A DNA stretch of 64,000 nt from Holothuria scabra (taxonomy: Eukaryota > Echinodermata > Holothuroidea > Aspidochirotida > Holothuriidae). The position numbers and the translations under genes were made by a program. Shown piece by piece: positions 22,336-33,299 of this stretch. The DNA lies in contig CM074187.1 of the NCBI GenBank assembly GCA_037179385.1, forward strand, positions 17,733,450 through 17,797,449, read 5' to 3'. The notes beneath the pieces are model-generated. The model was not told the origin of the DNA. It made no database searches and saw only the letters and a program-made list of their open reading frames with translations. How positions within the stretch are numbered: the stretch's first letter is position 1; every line of letters starts with the position of its first letter.

Positions 22336-22742
22336 GGACGAGCCTGACATGGCGACGGGTTAGGAGGTGCTTTTTGAGGCTCTCGTAAGTTTTTGTCCAA
22401 ATCAAGTTCATTCTCCAGATCTCTAACTTAAAATGTCTTCGAAAGTTATGCAATGACTTATTTCTCCAGGTTTTTGAAGTATGTACAAAAAAGAGGAAGA
22501 CCTGTGTTAACCCTCCTGTTTTTTTTACTGATGTTTTCGGGAGCCTCTAACTGTTAGCTGTGTTATGGCTAATGTTCTATTTGACCTATCCACAAGAAGG
22601 TCCTTTTCCATCAGGATTAGCAAAGGAGAAAAGAACTTCTGTTTTTCTTGTTGGATTGACTGTTTTTCTGTCACTGTCACTGGTTCTAAGAATTGTAGAC
22701 TGTCTGAGGTATGTAAAATATCCCCGATCTCTTTTTTGTTTG
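22336..22742 (+). other. LINE I 5' UTR with ORF1 deleted
   Basis: No protein domain is visible. Short open frames here (about 67-69 codons near 22,560-22,770) do not match the ORF1 of D, H or K. Confidence 0.6.
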
Positions 22743-25700
22743 ATGGTAGAACTTGTTCACTAGCTACAATGTAAGGGGCCTCAGACAGTCTAGGAAGCGT
22801 AGAAAGGTGTTCAGTTTTCTAAATAATCAAAAGAAAGATATCTATCTTATTCAGGAGTCACATAGCGTAGAAGGGGATGTACAGTTTTGGAAGAATGAAT
22901 GGAGTGGGAAAATAGTTTTCGCACATGGCTCGTCTTCAAGTGAAGGGGTGTGTATCTTGTTCAATCCTGTTTTGAAGGTACATTTTATTAATTCCAAGCT
23001 TCATGAAAACGGCAGGTATATTATAACTGATGTTACTATTTATGGTTAATCCTTTACAATTATTTGTGTTTACGCCCCCAATATCGATTCTCCATCATTC
23101 TTCGACTCTATTTCTGTCAATCTAAGTAATTTTGCTTGTGAGAATGTTGTCATGGGAGGCGATTTTAACTTTGATTTACACTTAGACAAAATTGGGGGCG
23201 TACAGCAAACTAATTTTAGAGCACGGGATCGGTGTTTTGATCTCATGAATAAGCATAGATTGGTTGATGTGTGGAGGGAAAGGAACTCTCACGCTAAGGT
23301 GTAAACATGGAGATCTAATGATACTGCTGGAATCCACTTTAGGTAAGATTTCTTCTTAATTTCCAGCCATTTGGTTAGAAGCACTTACAATACTAATATC
23401 TCCCTCAGCTTACAATCTGATCATTGTTTAGTCAATCTCGATTTTCAATTATTTTCAGAGAAGAGGGGTCCAGGCTTCTGGAAATTTAATAATTCGCTAT
23501 TGTTTGATAAGGATTATGTAAACTTATTTAATAATTTTTTGGACCATAAATGAGAATTCAAGCTTTTCCAATCCAGTTCTTAAATTGGAGCATATCAAGT
23601 TTAATGTTCGAGCCATTACCATTGAGTATTCAAAACAAAAAGCTAAAATACAACGGGAACATGAAGCTACTTTATTAAAGAAAATCGGATCGTTAGAACG
23701 AATTTATTTTGAGTCAAATTCCCCGGATGTTCTACATGAGTTGAATGACTGTAGAACTCAACTTAATTATTTTTATGACCGTAAATTACAAGGAATAATA
23801 GTAAAATCCCGAGCCAGGTGGGTGGGAAACGGCGAAAAAAGTACAAAATATTTTTTAAACTTGGAAAAAAGACATAAAGAGTGTAGTGTCATTCGAAATC
23901 TTCATACTGCTGATGGTACAACCTTAACTGATGGTAAACGTATTCTGAGTGAGATAAGATCGTTTTATGAAACTCTTTACAAAAGTGATGATTGCAATCC
24001 CGATGTGTTTTTCCAGACCCTACCGGTCATTAATATGTTGGATCAGGACGAGGCCGAGCATTGTGAAGGGCTATTGACAGACGATGAATGTAAAAAAGCA
24101 TTATTTTCTCTTTCTACTGGTTAGACACCGGGAAGTGATGGTCTCACTGGGAATTTCTATAGAGGTTTTTGGTCAAAGATAGGGACTTTTGTGACTGCTT
24201 CCCTCAACCAGGCTTTTCATTCCTGGTTGAGGGAATTTCATTCAAACATGAAAGGATTGCTATTTTTAATAGATTTTGAGAAGGTGTTCGATAGGGTGGA
24301 CTGGAATTTCATTATTAAGAGTTTGAAGTTCTTCAACTTCGGCGAGGACATCATCCGTTGAATCTCTACACTTTATTCAAATAATTCAGGTCGAGTCTTA
24401 AACAACGGTTTTGCTTGTGATGCATTTAATATAACTAGGGGGGTTCGTCAAGGATGCCCCCTAAGCCCCTATTTATTTATCATCTGCGCCGAAGTTCTTA
24501 CAATTTATATTAATCGTAACCCCCGTATTAAAGGTATTCCATTGTTTGGTGATTAAATCAAGATCATGCAATACGCTGATGATACCACCTTATTTCTAGA
24601 TGGTACTTATAATTCGTTAAGTGAAAGCGTTTCAGCTCTTCGTATTTATCAGCAGTCCTCGGGACTGAAAATTAGTATTGATAAGTCTACGGTTTTCCCA
24701 TTGGGCTCTCTGGTTGGGAATAACCCCTTTACGCAACCATTGTTTGGGCTCAGGTGGACTTTGGGCCCAGTAACTATGTTAGGAATAACTTTTGACCAGT
24801 GTGCTGAGAACTCGTTCAAGCTTAATTTCACCCCCAAGTTGTCAAGACTCAAAAAGTTACTGGCTTTATGGTCTCAAAGAGATTTGACTCCTATAGGTAA
24901 ATCAATTATTGTGAAAACACTGGGTATATCCCAATTTGTTTATCTTTTTCAGGTCTTACCTGACCCTCCCCCTTCATTTCTCAAGGAGTTTGAAGGAATA
25001 ATTTTTAAGTTTATTTGGGCAGGAAAACCTGAGAAAATCAAGCGTCTTACTCTTTGCAGTCCAACGTTTGCAGGTGGCCTGAAAGTGACTCACTTCCCAA
25101 GCTTTATCAAAAGCCCTAAATGTAGTTGGGTGAAACGATATTTGGAAGAGAAGGAAGCAGTCTGGAAATTTATTTTTTGACCTACATTTTCAGAAATACG
25201 GAGCAAAGCTTCTCTTTAGTTGTAATTTTAAAGGTGATGATAATGTAACTGATAATCGTTTTCTAAATGTTGTTTTTAAGGCATGGTCGACTTACTCCTG
25301 TTACCTTCCAACAAACAATTTCAAAAGAGAAATAATTTGGAACAACTCCCATATTAAGGTTAATAGTGTAACGGTGTATTATGATTCCATGTTTAATAAG
25401 GGTGTTGTTTATGTAAGCGACCTTCTAGACGTTAATAATCGTTTTCTCACAATTAATGGTTTAAAAGAAAGGTTCAATATTAATCATTTTCCTTTTACGC
25501 TTTTGTATGGTACATACTCAGCTATTCAAAATCTTGGAGGATCCCACCCATACATGTAGAGATAATTGACGAGAATGTTGCCACAACCGTAGGTTCTTTT
25601 TGGAGGATGTCCTCTTTGTCAAGAGGAAGTTATTCTTCTATTGTTAGATCAATTACCATCCCCCCTAAAGCTATTGTTAAATGGAACAGGGAGTTAAATA

Positions 25701-26211
25701 TAGATCCAGATCATTGGAAAACTATTTTCCAAATCCCGTTCAGCTCTCTTAGAGATAGTAGTTTAAAGTATTTTCAATTTCGTTTTTTACACCGGATCTT
25801 GGATACAAATAGATTACTTTTTTAATGAACCAAAGGAATGCTGCTCTGTGGACTTTTTGCAATCAGTATGAGAAAATATTAAGTCATTTATTTTGGGATT
25901 GTGCCCTCGTATCAAATTTTATTTTGGATGTCGAGCAGAGAGCCTTAGGCCAACATTTCTCCCTATCTAAGCAGGATCTATTTTGGGGGTTTAGGTTTTG
26001 CCAAAGTCATCCTTATAATTTCCTCATCTTTAATATTAAACATTACATCTATAGGAAAAGAATGTCAAAGGAGATACCTAACTGTGTTGATTTTTTGCAT
26101 AACTTTAAATTTTTACTTCAAGTCCAGAAACGTCTTTCTTCCACAAGTACTCATCACCCTATTAAGTTTGAGTCTCTAAAAACTGCTTTTTGTAATTATC
26201 TCTTTGATTAA
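22743..26211 (+). pseudogene. LINE I ORF2: endonuclease, partly deleted RT, C-terminal region
   Basis: Endonuclease: SYNVRGLRQSRKRRK, LIQESHSVEGD, then frameshifts, GGDFNFDLHLDKIGG, LQSDHCLVNLD. Linker: VKSRARWVGNGEKSTKYFL. RT: PGSDGLTGNFYRGFW, then a deletion removing the NYRPI and QTGF...RFIGENIRF blocks, followed by FLIDFEKVFDRVDWNFI, RGVRQGCPLSPYLFI and MQYADDTTLFLD. C-terminus: CTFCNQ-like start (cysteines partly altered) ...HLFWDC. Lesions include a stop after TIYG (23,047), a stop at 23,302, the deletion near 24,220, a TGA near 24,359, TAA near 24,553 and several breaks around 25,180-25,560. The deletion endpoint coincides with a 14-bp stem hairpin. Confidence 0.83.
24199..24235. repeat. 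Hairpin at the RT deletion point of LINE I
   Basis: Arms TTCCCTCAACCAGG (24,199-24,212) and CCTGGTTGAGGGAA (24,222-24,235) are perfect complements around a 9-nt loop. The RT reading changes abruptly here. Confidence 0.85.
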
Positions 26212-26405
26212 ATAGGATAAGTAGTAAAAACTGAATTATTTTAAACGTTATGTTATGGTACCAAATACAGGATGGACAAACTGTTACTTATTTCTCTATG
26301 AAAGAACGAATGTATGTATGTATATATGTGTGTATGTATGTTAGTATGTATGTATATTTTGCTGGTCATAATTATGTTCTCAATAAAGGATGGAAGCAAA
26401 AAAAA

Positions 26406-26419
26406 TTCATTCATTCATC
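26406..26419. repeat. Short TTCA array between LINEs I and J
   Basis: Three TTCA units directly after the poly(A) of I and before truncated J; the left side of I also has TTCATTCA/CCAT units in the same sense. Confidence 0.8.
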
Positions 26420-28941
26420 AAGAACATCGATAGTTCCATTCAGTGACATTCTTCCTACACAATGGGATCTTTTCCAAGTTTGCGGAATTGCATTAATCAA
26501 TCCATGATAAAGTGTGAATGGAAAAGACTCAAACCCAAAGGCATTTTTGAATTGCTCAAACGTTAAAGGTATATTATCATGGTCAAATAAGTCACTAACA
26601 TATATGACATTTTCAGCAAAAAGATTCTTATACATAGCAAGATTATTATCGATACGAATGAAGTGATTATTCCAAATGATTTGGCTACCAAATTTATCAA
26701 CCGGTCTTGTAAAGACTGTCTCACTCCATGCTTCTAACACTTGTCGGATGAATAACATTATTAACTACTTGGACATCCTTACTGTGGTAATTACATTGGA
26801 ATATAAAACTGTTGCCAAATGGTTTTAAATATAGATCAAAAAATAATTTCCAGTTACCTGGAGTCTCACTGCAGTAACGTTTGATCGGAGTACATTTTAA
26901 ACTTTTAATGAAAGATGACACATGTTTAACTTTCAAACCTCCGTCACTAATGATATTAATAAAAGTAGAACGTTAAACTTTGTCAGGATTACCTCCCCAA
27001 ATAAAATTATATATTATTTTTTCTAGCTCTTTAATGAAGTGATGTGGTGGATTTGGCAAGACCTGAAAAAGATAAACAAGTTGAGACAGGGCAAAAGTCT
27101 AAAGTATAATAGTACGGCCAATTGGCGTCAAGTCTCTGGTAGCCCATGCATTCAAACAACTTTTAAGCCGGGACAATTTGAGCATATAGTTTAATCTGAA
27201 AAAATCATTACCTCCCTCACTTGTAAAAGAAATACCAAGGACTTGGACTGGTCAGTAAGTAATATTGATGTTTAAGTCATCGATAGAAAAAGGGATAGCT
27301 CTAATGTATGAACCTAAAGGAAATAAATTCGACTTGCACAGATTAATGGATAAGCCGGAAGCCTCCTTTAATAACTTAAAAGTACGTAGAGTTTGAATCA
27401 CAGAAGTTCTACTACCATCAAGAAATATAGTTGTGTCGTCAGCATATTGCATTAATTTTATTTCCTGGTTACATATTTTAATTCCTTTAATATTGTCATT
27501 CACCTTCATTTTCAAAGCCAGAATCTCGGCAACAAGAAGAAATAGGTACGGGCTCAGAGGACACCCTTGACGTACTCCCCTATAAGTGGGGAAAAATCCT
27601 GTAGAATACCCATTATTACAAATGGCAGTAGTACTCTAATTGTAAAAAACTTTAATCCAATTTCTAAAATTTATACCGAACTTAAAGAAATCAAGGTTCT
27701 ATGAATAAACGACCATTCGATTCTGTCAAACGCTTTCTCGGAATCCACTAGCAGTAGAAAGCCAGGAATATCATTTTGCCTAGAAAAGTCAATCAGATCT
27801 AATACGAACCTTACATTCTCACCAATTAATCTGTTTTCAAAAATCCCGTTTGTTGGGGGCCAATAAGTTTTTGAATGATATTTTTAAGTCTTGTGGCGAT
27901 CGCCTTTGCTCCAATTTTATAGTCCGTATTCAGAAGAGTAATGGGGCAGTAATTTTGTAGCAATGTACGATCCTTGTTTGGCTTTAAAATTAAGGTAACA
28001 ATACCTCTAGTTTGTTCAGGTGAAAGTTCCCCTCTTAAGTAACCATAATTTAACGAATCAATCACGATCTTACCAATAGAGTGCCAAAAAGTTTTATAAA
28101 AATTAACGGAGAGGCCATCGCAGCCTGGGGACCTGTCATTCTTCATTGAAGAAAGAGCATTATTGCATTCCGTCAATGTAAGTTCACCCTCACCGGACTC
28201 AAAATCAACATCATCAGTATCAGTACTTGGGATATCAGTAAAAAAGGGATCGGGGCACAATCGTTGGACTTATATAGACCCTCATAAAAAGTTTTTATCT
28301 CCAAGGGGATCTTATCATTAGATGAAATCAAAACGGACTATCTGTTTTCTGGAGAGCTTGAATTGAAATGAAAGATTTGTTTCTTTTTTCCAAATTTTAA
28401 AAAATATTTTGCATTTTTCTCACCTTCCTCTACCCACCTCGCACGAGACCTAATGATTGTGCCTTGAAGTTTATAATTATAATACAGTTCATTTTGAGCC
28501 TCTTTGGGCAAGCTTCTTGGGATCGGACATTCTTTAACATATAACATTTGTTCGAGTTTCGCGATCCTATTGATAAGTTCCTTTTCCTTGGCACGTTTTT
28601 GATTCGCTAACGATTAAGAATACTTAATATTAGCAGCACGAATTTTATACATGAGGAATACCCAACGAGCAGAGCGATTTAATGTACCAGTACTGTCTAC
28701 TCCCTGAAGAATCAGATCATTAATTAGTTGAATGTAACTTGAAGCATTCATAAGAGAATTATTAATTTTCCAGAAGCCAAGGCCCTTTTTTACAGAATAA
28801 GTACGAAAAGAAAAAGAAATAACTTAATGGTCTGACTGTAAACCTGGCGAGAGCCCAACGTCCTCTACTCAATAATCGATATCTCTTGAAATAAGAAAAT
28901 CATCAAAACGGCAGTGAATTCCGGGCGTTATATTAGAACTC
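26420..28941 (-). pseudogene. LINE copy J: ORF2 fragment, truncated at both ends
   Basis: Minus strand, reading leftward: endonuclease C-terminal block ([21 protein letters not shown] followed by a stop), linker (IRSRARWVEEGEKNAKYFL), RT (DRSPGCDGLSVNFYKTFWH, ITLLNTDYKIGAKAIA, QTGFLK, RGVRQGCPLSPYLF, LMQYADDTTIFLD) and post-RT region ending around GLINAIPQTWKRSHC. Multiple stops and frameshifts, for example near 28,330, 27,826, 27,640, 27,105 and 26,760. Neither the 5' end nor the C-terminal Cys/His motif and 3' UTR is present. Both edges abut 4-bp repeats, in opposite strand sense (TTCA at left, AATG/GGAT at right). Confidence 0.82.
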
Positions 28942-29134
28942 GAATGAATGAATGAATGGATGGATGGATGGATGGATGGATGGATGGATGGATGGATGGA
29001 TGGATGGATGGATGGATGGATGGATGGATGGATGGATGGATGGATGGATGGACGGATGGACGGATGGACGGATGGACGGATGGACGGACGGACGGACGGA
29101 CGGACGCACGGACGCACGGATAAATAAATAAATA
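28942..29134. repeat. AATG/GGAT/GGAC microsatellite
   Basis: Starts as AATG units, becomes a pure run of GGAT, then GGAC/GCAC variants and TAAA units. The orderly change of unit along the array suggests stepwise expansion. It separates J from the next fragment. Confidence 0.95.
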
Positions 29135-29205
29135 ACGGGGAACGAGCCTGTGATGTCAAAGTGACAAGTTCAACCTTTGAAAAACATCGTTCCACTTTGA
29201 AAAAG
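29135..29205 (+). other. LINE 5'-end fragment
   Basis: GGAACGAGCCTGTGATG resembles the first bases of D (GGACGAGGCTATGACG) and I (GGACGAGCCTGACATG) and, like them, begins right after a microsatellite. Only about 70 bp are present before minus-strand LINE K sequence begins. It may be the stub of a separate insertion. Confidence 0.5.
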
Positions 29206-32200
29206 CAACAGAAGGTGTAGTGACAGTTTCAATTAATTGCCTATAGATATAACGGGATACATATAAAATTTCATGAAGATTATCTACCAAGTCATTTCAA
29301 TTTTCTTGATTTAACACATCCAGACTTTAAATCCAAATTCTAGGAATAGCGGATAAAATACCATAAAAAACTGTGAAAGGGAAAACATCCAATGAATATT
29401 ATTGTTTAAAGGATTCAAAGCTTAGAGGTCTTTTGTTATTGTCATAAAGATCATTAACCCTTAAGACACCTTTTGCATACATATAATCGTAAAATACATT
29501 TCATTATTAATTCTTATCGATGAATTATTCCATATTATTTCGTTAACATAACTTTCTGCTGGATTTCGAAATGAGTCGTTTGACCATGCAGCACAAACAT
29601 CGTAAATAAAATGATTATTAATTGCTATATCTTTCGCCTGGTAATTACAGTGAAATAATAATTGTTTCCCATATTTATGCAGGTAAAAATCAAAAAAGAG
29701 TTTCCAGGTATTAGAAGAATCATCAGTATATCGTTTAACCCATGTGCATTTTAATTCACAAATAAAAGAAGTAATGTGAGTGGCTCCCAAGCCACCTTGA
29801 TCTATTGGGCAGATCAAAGTAGTTCTTTTTATTTTATCTGGTTTACCACCACAGATAAAACGGAACAAACGGGTTTCCACTTCTTTAATGAAATTTCTAG
29901 GGGGGTCAGGTAGTACTTGAAATAGGAACACTAATTGTGAAAGGGCAAAAGTCTTAATAATAGTAACTCTACCTATAGGTGTTAAATCCCTCGTTGACCA
30001 AAGATTTAACTTATTTTTAAGGCGAGAAAGCTTGGGGGTGTAATTCAGATGGAATAAATTATCTCTGTTATTGTCAAAGGTAATACCCAAAACCGTAACA
30101 GGGCCAAGAGTCCAAGCAAAATTGAACCCGTCTAGGAAAAGTGGCTTATTACCAGCTAAATGGGCCTAAAGGAAAAATACTAGTTTTTTCATAGTTAACT
30201 TTTAAACCGAAGGATTCCTCTAGTAAATGAAAGATTTCGGTTACAGCACGTAAGCTATTGTAGGTACCATCGATAAAAATGGTGGTATCATCAGCATATT
30301 GGGTTATTCTAATGTCCTTTTCCATAACAGATAATCCTGTTAACAAAGGCGAATCATTAATGCTGATAGCCAAAATTTCGGCACATATTATAAAAATGTA
30401 AGGGCTAAGGGGACACTCCTGTCTAAGGCCTCTAGATATATGAAAATATGGGGATGAATAGCCATTATTACAAACGCAAGCTGAAGCATTGGAATATAGT
30501 GTGCGAAGCCACTGAGTAAAACCTTCCTTAAAACCAAAATAGCTAAGGCATTTAAAAATAAAAGCCCATTCCAGGCGATCAAAGGCTTTTTCAAAATCTA
30601 CAAATAGTAAAAAACCAGACACTTTAAAGTCCTGGCAGTAATCGAGACAATCAAGTATGAAACGAATATTTTCCCCAATGAATCTGTTTTTAATAAAACC
30701 AGTTTGATTTTAGTTAATAATAGACGGGATTACTTTTTTAAGTCTAGTAGCTAAAGCCTTTGCGGCAATTTTGTAATCTACGTTTAATAATGATATAGAT
30801 CGGTAGTTCTTGACTAAAGTATGATCTTTCTGTGACTTCGGAATTAAGGTAATCAACCCCCGCCCCTGCTCATGTGGAAGTTCAATCTTGTCATAAGAGT
30901 AATTAAGAGAAATAAGTACATGATTTACTATCTTATGCCAGAAAGTCTTATAGAACTCAACTGTAAGGCCATCACTCCCTGGACCTTTTCCTTTGCTAGA
31001 AGAGTTAAGAGCTTCCCAACATTCTTTAAGAGTAAATTAACGTTCACAACTCTCAGCCTCCTCTTCGGATAAAGGATTGCTTCAACATTTATTACCAAAT
31101 ATAGTAGAAGGATTGCACCCTTCACTAGTATACAAAGATCTATAGAAAGTTGCCAAAGTACGAATAATTGCTGCACTGTTACATATATCGGTTCCATCGT
31201 CGGAATTAAGTTTGCGAAATACGTTAAAGCTTTTGTTACGACTCTCTAAATTTAAGGAGTACTTTGTGTTTCTCTCTCTCCTTTCTCGACCCATCGTGCT
31301 CTTGATCGTATGATTATACCTTGAACTTTATGATCGTAAATACATTGCAATTTCATTCGAGCTTCAGCTAACTTATGGGCATCTTCTGCTAAATTTGATG
31401 AATAGTTCTTTTGCTCCAAATGTGAAATTTCCTTAATTAAGTTAGTTTCAGTTTTCCTCCTTTCCCTTGCTCTCTAATTACTATAATCAATCGATGTTTT
31501 TTCGGATACAATATTTCAAATACTCCCATTGTAAGGGAGGATTCTCGGCAGTATAATTATTTGTTATGTCCGCAATTTAATCAGAAATCAAGGTTATGTA
31601 CTCTGGGTCAAAGAGTAAAGAGTTATTAAATTTCCAGTGACCTGGTCCTCTGTCTTCTTTATAAGCCTTAATATCTAAATGAACCAATGAGTGGTCGTAA
31701 TTCAATACCGGGGTTAAACTAGTTTTTACTACTAAATGGCTTAAATTTCGGGCTATAAGAAAAAAGTCGAGCCTGCAGTGTATACCTGTAGTGATGTTTG
31801 AGGACCAAGTAAAATGCTTTTCGTGTGGGTTTCTCTCCCTCCAAACGTCAACTAAATTTAAAGAAGACATGATCTCCATGCATTTATCCCTGCCCTCAAA
31901 GTTAGTACGGGGATTACCCCCTGCTCTATCTAAATCAAGATTAAATACAAAATTAAAATCTCCACCTACCACCAAAGAGTCCCATCGAAAATCCTCTAAT
32001 TTACGATATAACAACTCAAAAAAGCCAGGGTCATCTAAATTCGGTCAAACAAGAGTAAACATCTTCTGCCTAATAGTTACTTGAAGGAGGAGTAAACGTC
32101 CATTATCGCAGATGACCGTTCGACAGATTGTGTAATTTAGAGTTGGATTAAAAAGAATGCAAACCCCGAGACTAATTGTCGAGCCGTGGCAAAAAACAAT

Positions 32201-32371
32201 ATGCCCACCCCATTCAGCTTTCCAGTAACGTTCGTCAATCTGAGCACTGTGGGTCTCTTGAATAAAGTAAATAACTTTATTATGCTTATGCAGATAAGTA
32301 AAAACCTGTCTCCTCTTTTTACTCTGTCTAAGACCTCTTGTATTGTATGTACAAAATTTAACTTTCGTCAT
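29206..32371 (-). pseudogene. LINE K ORF2
   Basis: Starts TKVKFCTYNTRGLRQSKKRR, then FIQETHSAQIDERYW, a small loss around the YGPN block, GGDFNFVFNLDLDRAGG, CRLDFFLIARN, and NYDHSLV in place of QSDHS. Linker, then RT: QTGFIKNRFIGENIRFIL, LFVDFEKAFDRLEWAFI, RGLRQECPLSPYIFI (Gly to Glu in the RQGCPLSP box), ITQYADDTTIFID. Post-RT: KLSRLKNKLNLWSTRDLTPIGR, IIWNNSSIRINNE. Lesions include stops near 32,045, 31,575, 31,475, 30,715 and 30,160, and the C-terminal Cys/His motif is missing. The altered SDH and RQGCPLSP boxes would impair both enzymes even without the stops. Confidence 0.83.
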
Positions 32372-33026
32372 TTAAACTCAGAGAAAATATACATGATGAA
32401 ATACACTAGAAACAATCCTAATGAAACAAGACAGAGTCGGGAGACCAGAATAAGTACCATGATACACGGAAACACTACATAACAACGATTTATCGTGAAA
32501 AATTGAGGATGGATGATAGGGAAAAAAATAGAAAAAAACTTAAGAAGCTAAGAAAACGAGTAGAACTTCTCGTTAAGGTCCCCAAAAAGGACACGTCCGA
32601 AGTCATGGCCCGTAGACCTGAAATGATAAAGAATTGGGGCTATATAAAACGTGTTCAACAATGTCAACTTTCCATTGCAAATAGCCACCAGTCCGTTTTC
32701 ATAAAATTTTATACTTAACATAAGATTGTATAGCCGGTTGGGATGACCATCAGTTTCAGAAAAGTGAAAAGTTACCTTCTTGGAAGAATCCAGTGAAATA
32801 TCCTCAGTGAGACAAACAAAAGATTTTAGATGGTCAATAGGTAACCAAAAGAAGATAGTTACTTCCAAAGGTTAAAGGAGAGTGAGAAAGGTCTCTCAGA
32901 GCTGACAAAAAAAGTATAGTGAAAGAAAGGGTCCAACGTAATAAATGAAAATAGCATCACTGAACACAAGACATTTTCCAAGGCAACGAAAAGCCACAAA
33001 TGAATCGAAAGAAAAGTTGATCCGCT

Positions 33027-33290
33027 TTAACCTGTAGCCGCTGCGTCAAACTCGTAGGGCTTGCCCCCTCTGGATCTCCAGCATCCCGCGTAGAAGCGAA
33101 GTCTTACCCCTTCCTGAAACAGTTCGTTTGCTTTGAGCCGCCATTTCTTCTTTTCAGCAAGGTCTTGCTTCGTCAAATCCTCAGTGATGAAGAAATCCTC
33201 TTCAGCAAAGGCCGTTTTGAGAAGAAATTTAAACCTTTGATTTTCAGAGATCCAAGCCGTTCTGATGAGTCGTCGTCACCACGTACTGCT
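33027..33290 (-). pseudogene. LINE K ORF1 C-terminal remnant
   Basis: Minus-strand reading ISENQRFKFLLKTAFAEED, FFITEDLTKQDLAEKKKW, ELFQEGVRLRFYAGCWRS and GGKPYEFDAAATG then TAA (33,027-33,029). It matches the end of ORF1 in LINE D (YYIVDDLTLPDLREKRKW, LRFSVGCWRSGDGRPYSF). An in-frame TGA lies upstream near 33,275, and no RRNNFRIVGV block is seen, so the rest of ORF1 is lost. It was too short and too broken to be a clear ORF. Confidence 0.75.
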
Positions 33291-33299
33291 GATTAACAG

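Larger units (their letters stand above)
22336..26405 (+). mobile_element. LINE copy I: 5' end to poly(A), internally deleted
   Basis: Starts GGACGAGCCTGACATG directly after CCATCC repeats, shares the CTCTCGTAAGTTTTT segment with D's 5' UTR, and ends with GGATGGAAGC plus poly(A) at 26,398-26,405 followed by TTCATTCATTCA. ORF1 is almost wholly deleted: a start-like ATGTCTTCGAAAGTTATG near 22,433 is soon followed by a stop, and ORF2 begins only about 300 bp later. Part of RT is also missing. The 3' UTR contains a GTAT microsatellite (26,310-26,352). Confidence 0.82.
29206..33290 (-). mobile_element. LINE copy K: ORF1 remnant to post-RT region
   Basis: Minus strand: the ORF1 C-terminal part (33,027-33,290), an inter-ORF spacer (32,372-33,026), then ORF2 from its N-terminus (32,371) to the post-RT region at about 29,206. 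The 3' UTR, poly(A) and 5' UTR are absent. The spacer holds an open frame of about 106 codons (32,548-32,868, minus) with no recognisable domain. Confidence 0.82.

Noticed and set aside
28869..29195. 108-codon minus-strand frame with SIHPSIHP repeats
   Set aside because: It joins a LINE J endonuclease fragment to translation of the GGAT array.
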